A DNA stretch of 10,113 nucleotides from Anaerolineales bacterium (lineage in GTDB: Bacteria > Chloroflexota > Anaerolineae > Anaerolineales > E44-bin32). The DNA is taken from NCBI GenBank assembly GCA_011772595.1, contig WVZH01000517.1, forward strand, positions 22,908 to 33,020, read 5' to 3'. Positions 1 through 5,714 of the stretch are shown here, piece after piece (within the stretch, counting starts at the first letter, position 1; the number at the start of each line of letters is the position of its first letter). The translations under genes and the position numbers were made by a program. Under the pieces are notes generated by a model that saw only the letters and a program-made list of their open reading frames with translations, was not told where the DNA came from and did no database searches.

Positions 1-86
1 GGCTCAGAGAGAAAAATCCATAGTAGGCCCGTCACGAAGAGACCTATAAGTAATCCCGTGAGTATAGTCCCTGATTTTTGGAACAT
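1..86 (-). CDS. Partial membrane-anchored protein, N-terminus only
   Basis: This is an open frame reading leftward off the window edge. Only 28 residues are visible, beginning MFQKSGTILTG and continuing as one strongly hydrophobic segment (about residues 7-26). That is a short cytoplasmic N-terminus with a lysine, followed by a membrane helix or uncleaved signal anchor. I chose the ATG at 86 because AGGGGG (99 to 94) lies 7 nt upstream as a ribosome binding site. An in-frame ATG at 110 would add eight residues (MGLSGGWT) but has no such site. A TATAAT on the same strand (127 to 122) would start transcription near 115 and supports a leader before ATG 86. Nothing visible identifies the family; small exported or anchored proteins of many kinds begin this way. 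Confidence 0.5.
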   Translation of the reverse strand, partial: MFQKSGTILTGLLIGLFVTGLLWIFLSE

Positions 87-121
87 CGTCCATCCCCCTG
101 ATAATCCCATGAGGCAAGAAA

Positions 122-127
122 ATTATA
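122..127 (-). promoter_or_regulatory. -10 element for the leftward partial gene
   Basis: A perfect TATAAT on the minus strand predicts a start near 115, giving a leader of about 29 nt that contains the AGGGGG site before ATG 86. The -35 region is poor: TGGTAT at 17 bp spacing matches three of six bases. It would overlap the opposing promoter of the adenosyltransferase gene. Confidence 0.4.
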
Positions 128-134
128 GTGGAAA

Positions 135-163
135 TGTGCAATCCATACCAAACCGGCTATAAT
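135..163 (+). promoter_or_regulatory. Promoter for adenosyltransferase gene, predicted leaderless start
   Basis: A perfect TATAAT sits at 158-163. With 163 as position -7, position +1 is 170, exactly the A of the chosen ATG. A weak -35 (TGTGCA, 135-140, three of six matches) lies 17 bp upstream. The fit to a leaderless transcript, and the lack of a purine-rich ribosome site before 170, both support the start choice. The -10 elements of this promoter and the leftward one are only 30 bp apart, so the two polymerase footprints must overlap. Confidence 0.5.
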
Positions 164-169
164 CAGCCC

Positions 170-724
170 ATGCCCTCTTTTACGCGCAATGGAGACGATG
201 GATACACGGGTCTGTTGGGCGAGGAACGAGTCCCAAAGTATCACTTGCGACCGCGATCGTTCGGGACGGTAGACGAGGCGTCCGCTGCACTTGGATTGGC
301 ACGGGCGTTTTCCGTATCGGATGAGACCAAGGCCGTGATCCGAACCATCCAGCGAGATCTTTATCGAATCATGGCGGAGCTGGCGGCCACTACTGAAACG
401 GCGTCATTATTCAGCGAAATCGATCCTGAGAGGGTGGAGTGGCTCGAATTTCAGTTGGGTGTCTTCGAGTCGAAGGTGAACGTTCCCAAAGAGTTCGTGA
501 TCACTGGTGCTGCTCCGTCTGCTGCAGCCCTTGACGTGGCGCGCACGGTCGTACGACGTGCTGAACGCCTTGTCGCCCAGTTACAGCACGAAGGCGATTT
601 GTCAAATCCAAGTTTGCTCGCATACCTCAATCGATTATCCAGTCTTTGTTTCATTCTCATGCTGTGGGAAAACCAACTCGCAGGATTTGAGAAACCCAGC
701 TTGGCGAAAGAGGACGAGACGTGA
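170..724 (+). CDS. PduO-type ATP:cob(I)alamin adenosyltransferase (divergent)
   Basis: The family transfers adenosyl from ATP to cob(I)alamin to make coenzyme B12 in the cytoplasm, usually as a trimer. The protein is 184 residues, normal for the family. Recognisable blocks are TRNGDDGYTGLLG (5-17, the ATP-binding N-terminal motif), GTVDEASAALG (32-42), VVRRAERL (127-134) and YLNRLS (152-157). Several positions differ from what I recall of typical members. The usual FILPGG is FVITGA (109-114), the LH before AR is LD (121-122), and LSD is LSS (156-158). Activity is therefore likely but not certain. A GTG at 128 would add 14 residues (ECNPYQ-like) with no family similarity. ATG 170 is preferred because it begins just before the conserved motif and matches the predicted transcript start. 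The stop overlaps the next gene by 4 nt. Confidence 0.85.
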   Translation: MPSFTRNGDDGYTGLLGEERVPKYHLRPRSFGTVDEASAALGLARAFSVSDETKAVIRTIQRDLYRIMAELAATTETASLFSEIDPERVEWLEFQLGVFESKVNVPKEFVITGAAPSAAALDVARTVVRRAERLVAQLQHEGDLSNPSLLAYLNRLSSLCFILMLWENQLAGFEKPSLAKEDET

Positions 725-1449
725 CTGGGACCCTGATTAACATCGTCACGGTCCTTATTGGAAGCAGCATCGGTCAGGTTTCAGGTCCCAGATTGCCTGA
801 GAGGATCAGGGAGATCGTTGTTGCGGGTCTCGGATTGTTTACGATGGCTGTCGGCGTGAGCATGTTCATCGAGAGCATGGGTGTTGAAGGTGAAAATCCT
901 CTCATTCCGTTGGTTAGCTTGCTGGTCGGTGGCATATTGGGGGAGTGGTGGCGAATCGAGGGGCGTCTAAGATCGCTCGGAGCTTCGCTTGAGGCCAGAT
1001 TCGCAGGCAGTAGCCGTGAGACGGATACAGAGAATCGTTTCATCCGCGGATTTCTGTCCGCCAGCCTGTTGTTTTGTGTGGGCCCTATGACCATCCTGGG
1101 TGCAATACAAGACGGCCTGGTTGGAGACTATCAACTTCTGGCGATCAAGTCCGTTTTAGATGGCTTCGCCGCGATGGCGCTCGCATCCACCCTCGGCGTA
1201 GGCGTCATGTTCTCTGTGCTCGTTATCTTGGTCTACCAGGGAGGGATCAGCCTGCTGGCCGTGCAGGCTCAAGCTTTCTTCAGTGAAGTCATGCTGGCGG
1301 AGATGACTGCAGTTGGAGGCGTACTATTGCTGGGCCTAGCGATTGGCGTGTTGCTTGAGCTACGCCCTATTCGCGCAGGCAATCTGCTTCCGGCGTTGCT
1401 GGTGGCGCCTCTTCTCGTTGCTCTTCTAAACATGCTTGGGTTGGGATAG
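721..1449 (+). CDS. DUF554 family integral membrane protein
   Basis: This 242-residue polytopic membrane protein has roughly seven hydrophobic segments (about 2-20, 32-52, 60-76, 108-125, 146-172, 196-213, 219-239). It matches the DUF554 (YdfK/YqgA) family. The N-terminus GTLINIVTVLIGSSIG and the central CVGPMTILGAIQDG (119-132), followed by an AIKSVLDG-type segment and YQGG (172-175), are diagnostic. The biochemical function of the family is not established. The gene starts at GTG 721, overlapping the adenosyltransferase stop as GTGA, with AAAGAGGA (707-714) 6 nt upstream as ribosome site. The overlap implies translational coupling in one transcript. No link between DUF554 and cobalamin is known to me. 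The 3' end faces a palindromic terminator. Confidence 0.85.
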   Translation: MTGTLINIVTVLIGSSIGQVSGPRLPERIREIVVAGLGLFTMAVGVSMFIESMGVEGENPLIPLVSLLVGGILGEWWRIEGRLRSLGASLEARFAGSSRETDTENRFIRGFLSASLLFCVGPMTILGAIQDGLVGDYQLLAIKSVLDGFAAMALASTLGVGVMFSVLVILVYQGGISLLAVQAQAFFSEVMLAEMTAVGGVLLLGLAIGVLLELRPIRAGNLLPALLVAPLLVALLNMLGLG

Positions 1450-1498
1450 CGATTGGAAGAGCGATGCCGCCTCCCACCTCTTTCTACATCGGAAACCT

Positions 1499-1524
1499 GG
1501 TGAACGTTTCCTCTACGTTCAACC
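1499..1524. repeat. Inverted repeat / hairpin before the terminator
   Basis: TGAACGT (1501-1507) and ACGTTCA (1515-1521) form a 7-bp perfect stem with a 7-nt loop. It can be lengthened by GG/CC at 1499-1500 and 1523-1524 across one bulged A. It lies 50 nt after the DUF554 stop and before the stronger palindrome. It has no U-tract, so it is not a terminator by itself; it may stabilise the 3' end of the mRNA. Confidence 0.45.
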
Positions 1525-1541
1525 TGACGGTGAGATTAAAG

Positions 1542-1567
1542 TAAGGGCGCAAGATCTTGCGCCCTTA
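1542..1567. terminator. 26-bp perfect palindrome, likely bidirectional terminator
   Basis: The left arm TAAGGGCGCAAGA (1542-1554) is the exact reverse complement of the right arm, centred between 1554 and 1555. As RNA it gives a GC-rich stem of about 11 bp with a GATC loop. On the plus strand it is followed by the short tract TTATT. On the minus strand it is followed by ACTTTAATC, so both tails are weak U-tracts. It lies between convergent genes ending at 1449 and 1609, the expected place for a terminator used from both sides. Confidence 0.65.
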
Positions 1568-1608
1568 TTGATGCAGTGAATCGTGGATCCTAAAGCAAGG
1601 ATACAGAG

Positions 1609-2325
1609 TTAATTCTGAATCACGCTCGTTCCTGCTTGTTCCAGTGCGGCATCGATGAGATTCTGGAAGGCTGGGAATTCCACTGCCCCTACCAAGGCCT
1701 CCCCGTTGATAAAGAAACTGGGCGTAGATTGCACACCATTTGCTCTACCGTCAGCGTAGTCGGATTGAACCTGAGCCTCATAGCGCTTCTCTTTTAAGCA
1801 CGCTGAAAACTGATTGACCTCGAGGCCTATCGCTTCCGCGAAAGCATCAAGACGGCGGGAAGTATAAACTCTTGCATTCACCCCGGTCTGGTTGGCGAAG
1901 AGGATATCAGCGTATTCCCAAAATTTATTCTGCTCCGCTGCACACAGGCTGGCGTTGGCAGCCATCAATGATTCTTCACCCAAGAATGGATATTGGCGAA
2001 AAGCGAATTGGACTTGGCCGTTCACGACGTAGGTGCTGACAATTTGATTCAACGTGGTTTCGTGAAACTGTCTGCAGAACGAGCATTGGAAATCGGAATA
2101 GTCTTCAATCAGGACCGGTGCGTCCGGATCACCAAATACGACCCCATCGGCCTGCGGGAATTCTCTGGCTGGTGGGATGACGATATCGCCGATGGGAGCG
2201 AAGTTTGGCCAGATCAATAATGCCGTGAAGATGAGCGCCACACCGACGATGATGCCTAGCGTGATCATGCGTCGTTGTCGCTGCTCACGGCGGCGTCGTT
2301 CCCTGATTTCTTGTCGCTTGCTCAT
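1609..2325 (-). CDS. Membrane-anchored DsbA-like thiol:disulfide oxidoreductase
   Basis: This 238-residue protein has a very basic cytoplasmic N-terminus (1-19, rich in Arg) and one membrane helix (about 20-40). An extracytoplasmic thioredoxin-fold domain of the DsbA/BdbD (thioredoxin_4) type follows. The redox motif is CSFC (81-84) after DAPVLIEDYSDFQ, and the cis-proline loop is TPSFFING (201-208). Two more cysteines, C128 (SLCAAEQNKFWEY) and C176 (FSACL), may form a second disulfide. The likely role is oxidation or isomerisation of disulfides in proteins outside the membrane; no VKOR or DsbB partner is visible. The start is ATG 2325 because AAGGAG (2336 to 2331) lies 5 nt upstream. A GTG further up at 2355 would add ten unneeded residues. 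It has its own candidate promoter at 2381-2410. Confidence 0.9.
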   Translation of the reverse strand: MSKRQEIRERRRREQRQRRMITLGIIVGVALIFTALLIWPNFAPIGDIVIPPAREFPQADGVVFGDPDAPVLIEDYSDFQCSFCRQFHETTLNQIVSTYVVNGQVQFAFRQYPFLGEESLMAANASLCAAEQNKFWEYADILFANQTGVNARVYTSRRLDAFAEAIGLEVNQFSACLKEKRYEAQVQSDYADGRANGVQSTPSFFINGEALVGAVEFPAFQNLIDAALEQAGTSVIQN

Positions 2326-2380
2326 ACGTACTCCTTGATGGGATTCGCCTGTCAAATCGTGCCAGAAAAGGCGAGATTTG

Positions 2381-2410
2381 TCTATATTGTCGCAAGGTAT
2401 TCGGTGGCAA
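2381..2410 (-). promoter_or_regulatory. Candidate promoter for the DsbA-like gene
   Basis: On the minus strand TTGCCA (2410 to 2405, five of six matches to the -35 consensus) is separated by 18 bp from TATAGA (2386 to 2381, four of six matches). The predicted start is near 2374, about 48 nt before the ATG. The 138-nt gap to the upstream hydrolase gene shows no convincing terminator, so read-through is also possible. Confidence 0.4.
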
Positions 2411-2463
2411 GCCTTGTCTCATCCCCATCTCTTAGCGGGGCTCTGCTGCGAACCATAATTCCT

Positions 2464-3288
2464 CTAACTGCGATTCAGAACCCACTGGACGATCTCCTCG
2501 ATCACACTATCTTTTTGTGGTTCATTGTGGACCTCATGGTAGAAGTCTTCGTACAGGCGCAGAGTTTTGTCTGTGCTTCCCGCGTTTACGAAGAATGCCT
2601 CACTGGCACCGACGTCCACCAACCGGTCCTCTGAAGCCTGGAGAAGCAGCAGCGGCGCATGAAAGTCTGGAGCTCTCGCCAAGGCGTCTTCACCGAGCAC
2701 TGTGGCGACAATGAAGAGCCTCGCCGTGGCCCAATCGTGAACTAACGGGTCTTCAGCGTAGGCTTTCACGACGGCAGGATCACGAGAAACGTTGCGGGGG
2801 TCCAGGCCGCTGTGTTGCGAAAACGTCGGCCACACGTTGGCCATGAGCTTGCCCAAGAAGACTTTGATGGCGGGAACGTCGAAGCTGCGCCTAAATGCCG
2901 GTCCGGAGGCGATGACACCTGATAAGGTCGGGAAGCGATTCAGGATGTGAATGATCGCCAAAGAACCGCCCAGGCTGTGTCCGTATAGAAAGCGACCCTG
3001 TCGTGTGCCGGCTCGCTCCAACATCAGATCTATGTCGTCGAGCCATTGCTCAAGACTGGGGGTATGACCGCGTGGTCCCTCGGATTGACCATGCCCACGA
3101 AGATCGATGGCGTGCATAGCGATGTTTGCGGCGACGAGGGCGTCGGCGACATGTGAATATCGGCCGGTATGCTCCCCAATTCCGTGCAACAGGCAAACAA
3201 CGGATCGTGCAGGACGATCGGGTTCCCAGGCCTGCCAGAACAGCTGCACACCATCACTGGCGGAGATAAACTCCTTTCTGTGAAGCAT
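2464..3288 (-). CDS. Alpha/beta hydrolase, monoglyceride lipase / lysophospholipase type
   Basis: This is a 274-residue serine hydrolase of the monoacylglycerol lipase/lysophospholipase (PldB, Hydrolase_4) family, predicted to cleave acyl esters of monoglycerides or lysophospholipids. There is no signal peptide, so it is probably cytosolic or loosely membrane bound. The oxyanion loop region is LLHGIGEHTGRY (33-44) and the nucleophile elbow is GHSLGG with S105. The acid is D221 in ASEDRLVD and the histidine is H251 in YHEVHNE; both fit the human monoglyceride lipase pattern (SADRLCD, YHVLHKE). DLRGHGQSEGPRGH (62-75) is also typical. The cap region lies at about 130-200. Length is normal and the triad complete. 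A strong AGGAGG (3300 to 3295) 6 nt before ATG 3288 fixes the start. It is transcribed away from the slipin gene. Confidence 0.88.
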   Translation of the reverse strand: MLHRKEFISASDGVQLFWQAWEPDRPARSVVCLLHGIGEHTGRYSHVADALVAANIAMHAIDLRGHGQSEGPRGHTPSLEQWLDDIDLMLERAGTRQGRFLYGHSLGGSLAIIHILNRFPTLSGVIASGPAFRRSFDVPAIKVFLGKLMANVWPTFSQHSGLDPRNVSRDPAVVKAYAEDPLVHDWATARLFIVATVLGEDALARAPDFHAPLLLLQASEDRLVDVGASEAFFVNAGSTDKTLRLYEDFYHEVHNEPQKDSVIEEIVQWVLNRS

Positions 3289-3308
3289 CGCTTTCCTCCT
3301 CGCAAGAA

Positions 3309-3314
3309 ATTATA
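3309..3314 (-). promoter_or_regulatory. -10 element for the hydrolase gene
   Basis: A perfect TATAAT on the minus strand (3314 to 3309) predicts a start near 3302, leaving a very short leader of about 13 nt that holds AGGAGG. No good -35 is visible at 16-18 bp, so an activator may be needed or the -10 may be sufficient. Confidence 0.45.
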
Positions 3315-3378
3315 TTTTGAATGATGAAGCATAACCTGGAAATTCCATCGAGAAGTATACACCGGGAGAGGAGTGGTG

Positions 3379-3400
3379 TGAGACGGTTCGACGCGTCTCA
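3379..3400. repeat. Inverted repeat in the hydrolase/slipin intergenic region
   Basis: TGAGACG (3379-3385) and CGTCTCA (3394-3400) are perfect 7-bp inverted arms separated by 8 nt, giving a 22-bp operator-like site. It lies between two divergent genes, about 65 bp upstream of the hydrolase -10 and 39 bp upstream of the slipin -10. Confidence 0.45.
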
Positions 3401-3413
3401 TGTTCCGGTTCCG

Positions 3414-3435
3414 AGCGGAAATTTTAAATTCCGCT
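3414..3435. repeat. Inverted repeat over the slipin -35 region
   Basis: AGCGGAA (3414-3420) and TTCCGCT (3429-3435) are perfect 7-bp inverted arms with an 8-nt AT-only spacer. Two more TTCCG copies lie at 3403-3407 and 3409-3413. The site ends just before the TG of the extended -10, so a bound protein would occupy the -35 position and could repress or control the slipin promoter. Confidence 0.5.
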
Positions 3436-3444
3436 TGATATAAT
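3436..3444 (+). promoter_or_regulatory. Extended -10 promoter for the slipin gene
   Basis: TGATATAAT is a perfect -10 hexamer (3439-3444) with the upstream TG of extended -10 promoters, which can work without a -35. The predicted start is near 3451, a 31-nt leader before ATG 3482. The ATG codons at 3443 and 3449 would lie before or at the transcript start, which argues against them as start codons. Confidence 0.55.
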
Positions 3445-3481
3445 GCTTATGAACGTTTATTTCTTGACGAAAGGATCTGAG

Positions 3482-4261
3482 ATGGATTTCATATTCAGTG
3501 TTCTCAACGTGACCGTGCTGACAGTCCTGTTGCTCGTCCTTGCGATCCTCGCTTCTGCAGTCAGAATTGTCCAGGAGTATGAGCGGGGCGTCATCTTTCG
3601 ATTGGGCCGGCTCGTCGGCGCAAGGGGCCCGGGATTGTTCTTCATCATTCCGATCATCGACCGAATGGTGAAAGTCGATCTGCGCGTCGTGACTTTAGAT
3701 GTTCCTTCCCAGGAGGTTATCACGCGCGACAATGTCACGGTGAAGGTTAACGCCGTCGTCTTCTTCCGAGTCGTTGATCCCAGCGCAGCGATCGTCCAAG
3801 TAGAAGATTTCCAACGCGCGACGTGGAATATCTCACAGACGACCTTGCGCAATGTGGTCGGTCAATCAGAGTTGGACGAGCTGTTGGCCAACCGTGAGGA
3901 GATCAATCAAAATCTTCAGCAGATCATCGACGAGGCCACCGAGCCGTGGGGCGTAAAGGTAAGTATCGTAGAAGTCAAGGACGTGGAATTACCGCAGGCC
4001 ATGCAACGAGCGATGGCGAAACAAGCCGAAGCGGAGCGTGAGAAACGCGCCAAGATCGTGCACGCTGAGGGGGAATTCGCCGCTGCCCAGACACTTGCCG
4101 AGGCGTCCGATCGGTTGTCTAAGAACCCCGTCTCGGTGCAATTACGGTACCTGCAGACGCTCACCGAGATCTCAGTGGAGAAGAACAGCACCATTATTTT
4201 CCCTGTGCCGGTTGATCTACTGGAAGGCGTATTGAAATTAAGCCGAGGGGGAGATTCGTAA
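3482..4261 (+). CDS. SPFH/band 7 protein, slipin (stomatin-like) family
   Basis: This 259-residue protein has one N-terminal hydrophobic segment (about 8-30) and a stomatin/prohibitin (SPFH) domain. The domain runs from [15 protein letters not shown] (30-44) through [13 protein letters not shown] (49-61), [18 protein letters not shown] (70-87) and [13 protein letters not shown] (115-127). A charged helical stretch rich in A, E, K and R follows (about 170-212) and would form the oligomerising coiled coil. Slipins form rings on the inner membrane and organise membrane domains or proteases. Bacterial slipins are often next to an NfeD gene, but none is visible here. I chose ATG 3482 because AAAGGA (3470-3475) lies 6 nt upstream and the promoter start falls after the earlier ATG codons. 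Its 3' end is 16 bp from the convergent acetyltransferase gene, with no terminator hairpin between. Confidence 0.9.
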   Translation: MDFIFSVLNVTVLTVLLLVLAILASAVRIVQEYERGVIFRLGRLVGARGPGLFFIIPIIDRMVKVDLRVVTLDVPSQEVITRDNVTVKVNAVVFFRVVDPSAAIVQVEDFQRATWNISQTTLRNVVGQSELDELLANREEINQNLQQIIDEATEPWGVKVSIVEVKDVELPQAMQRAMAKQAEAEREKRAKIVHAEGEFAAAQTLAEASDRLSKNPVSVQLRYLQTLTEISVEKNSTIIFPVPVDLLEGVLKLSRGGDS

Positions 4262-4277
4262 CCGCCTGAAATGCGTA

Positions 4278-5135
4278 TTACGGATGGAGCTTGATCTCGT
4301 AGATTGGATGTCTGGCACCCGTTTGCGCAAAGCCTAATTGACGATACAGGTGCAGGCTGCGCTCATTGTCCAATTGCGTGTTAACCGACATCCCTTGATT
4401 TCCAGCAATCGCCAGCTTGCGCAGTGCATCAACGACTAGAGCCTTTCCAAATCCTGCTCCCTGCCACTCCGGGGCAACTGCGAGGCGGGCCAGATGGGCG
4501 CCATAATAGGAAGTCGTGCTGATCTGGTAGGCGACGATATTTCCCTCGATCTCGAGAAGGGTAGCCAGCGCGGCTTTGCGAAAGGCCTGGCGCATGGTTT
4601 TCAGGGAGTATTGCCAGATACGGCCGAATGCGTGTTGGTCGATTGCGGTGATCTCAGCGAGATCACCCTGTCGCATGCGGCGGATTTTGCCTTTTTCAAT
4701 GTCCACGTTCGGCAAGCTTTCCCTCTGCCATTGGAGAAAAACAACCTCGTTCGTGTGTTCAAAGCCGGATTTCTCCAAAAGCGCTGCAAACCAATCCACC
4801 GATATCAATACAGCAACATGCGTTACCCCGATGGATGAGGCCTGCCGGGCCGCTTGGTCCCAAAGGGGATCCCAGAGGCGTGAAGCCGGCAGGTCTTTCG
4901 AGGTAGCGAAAAGACGAATCCAGGCTGAATCCGGGAGCTCGGGTGGGCATGCCAGGCAACCCACTGTTTGGCCCCGACGGCTCGCCACTAGGAAAGGTAC
5001 CTCTCCCAGCATGTTTGCGGGGTCGATCCAGTCCAAATGCTGATGCAACCATCCTGCCGATGAAAGCAATTTCAAGATGTTTCCACGGTCTTGTGGCTTG
5101 GTAGTGCGGATGATCCAGCTATTTTTCGTTTGCAT
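4278..5135 (-). CDS. GNAT-family N-acetyltransferase, probably two GNAT domains
   Basis: The 285-residue protein is twice the size of a single GNAT domain. The C-terminal half (about 150-285) is a clear GNAT. Motif A, LARLAVAPEWQGAGFGKAL (215-233), carries the acetyl-CoA pyrophosphate loop QGAGFG. Motif B, NERSLHLYRQLGF (257-269), follows. The N-terminal half (about 8-138) has the same general order: a short IRTTKPQDRGNI start like the first GNAT strand and helix, a VASRRGQTVGC strand pair (50-60), and a FAALLEKSGF (116-125) terminal helix. It lacks an obvious acetyl-CoA loop, so it may be a degenerate copy. The substrate is unknown. Two adjacent starts exist, GTG 5138 and ATG 5135; I took the ATG. 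No ribosome site is visible. The gene follows the TPR gene by 33 nt and is probably the last of a three-gene transcript. Confidence 0.8.
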   Translation of the reverse strand: MQTKNSWIIRTTKPQDRGNILKLLSSAGWLHQHLDWIDPANMLGEVPFLVASRRGQTVGCLACPPELPDSAWIRLFATSKDLPASRLWDPLWDQAARQASSIGVTHVAVLISVDWFAALLEKSGFEHTNEVVFLQWQRESLPNVDIEKGKIRRMRQGDLAEITAIDQHAFGRIWQYSLKTMRQAFRKAALATLLEIEGNIVAYQISTTSYYGAHLARLAVAPEWQGAGFGKALVVDALRKLAIAGNQGMSVNTQLDNERSLHLYRQLGFAQTGARHPIYEIKLHP

Positions 5136-5168
5136 CACGAGAAATTAGGTGCGTCGCAGGTGATTTTA

Positions 5169-5714
5169 TTATCGACCCAGCAAGCGAAAGGGCCATTTCA
5201 ATAGACGCCGCAGCAGGCGATCGCGCAGTCTCCCTTTTGGCATCTCCTCTAAGCCGCGCTGCATGGTTGTAACTGCCTCCATGGGTCGACCCTGGCGGAG
5301 TTGCAGACGGGAAAGGGCTTGGAGTGTGTAGGCATGTTGATGTGCATCTCCAAGGTGCGCGAAAAGTTCGGCTGCCTCTCGATATGCGATTTCGGCATCG
5401 GATATTTGATCGCAAGCCTCGAGCGCGGAGCCAAGATTTCCGAACGCTTGGGCAGCGTGCATTTCATCTCCGAGAGAGAGAAACAACTCTGGTGTGCCAC
5501 GCACCCATTCGAGAGCACGATGGGCGTCCTGGGTTTGTAACAAGACGACGCACAAGTTATTCGCCATTTCCGCTGCTTTCGCCCGGTCACCTAACCCCCA
5601 ATAAGCCTCGCGCAGATCGGAATAATGCTCGATGCAGTCTTCGAGGCGGGAGTCATCGTAGGCAGCCTTGGCAAGCCGCTCTAATTCTTGCAGAGAATTC
5701 CGGTTGGAACTCAT
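5169..5714 (-). CDS. Tetratricopeptide repeat protein
   Basis: This 181-residue, all-helical protein has about four TPR units (roughly 8-43, 44-83, 84-123, 126-160). The phrase LGD recurs at 41-43, 81-83 and 121-123, an exact 40-residue period, as in the longer TPR type of regulatory and scaffold proteins. The last 20 residues (162-181) are strongly basic and leucine rich with a Trp, a possible amphipathic helix. There is no signal peptide, so it is cytoplasmic. TPR proteins bind partner proteins or peptides; the partner here may be the upstream HTH regulator. The start codon overlaps the regulator stop as ATGA with no ribosome site of its own, indicating translational coupling. The molecular role is unknown. 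Confidence 0.8.
   Translation of the reverse strand: MSSNRNSLQELERLAKAAYDDSRLEDCIEHYSDLREAYWGLGDRAKAAEMANNLCVVLLQTQDAHRALEWVRGTPELFLSLGDEMHAAQAFGNLGSALEACDQISDAEIAYREAAELFAHLGDAHQHAYTLQALSRLQLRQGRPMEAVTTMQRGLEEMPKGRLRDRLLRRLLKWPFRLLGR

Noticed and set aside
44..244. 66-residue minus-strand frame crossing the divergent promoter region
   Set aside because: It overlaps the adenosyltransferase start and both -10 elements, and has no ribosome site or family resemblance; the other minus frame ending at the window edge is a better gene.
2423..2440. CCCC/GGGG pairing downstream of the hydrolase gene
   Set aside because: A 4-bp stem with a 10-nt loop and no U-tract does not support a terminator.
4576..5043. 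155-residue open frame on the plus strand
   Set aside because: It is antisense to the acetyltransferase gene, with composition typical of a shadow frame and no recognisable domain.
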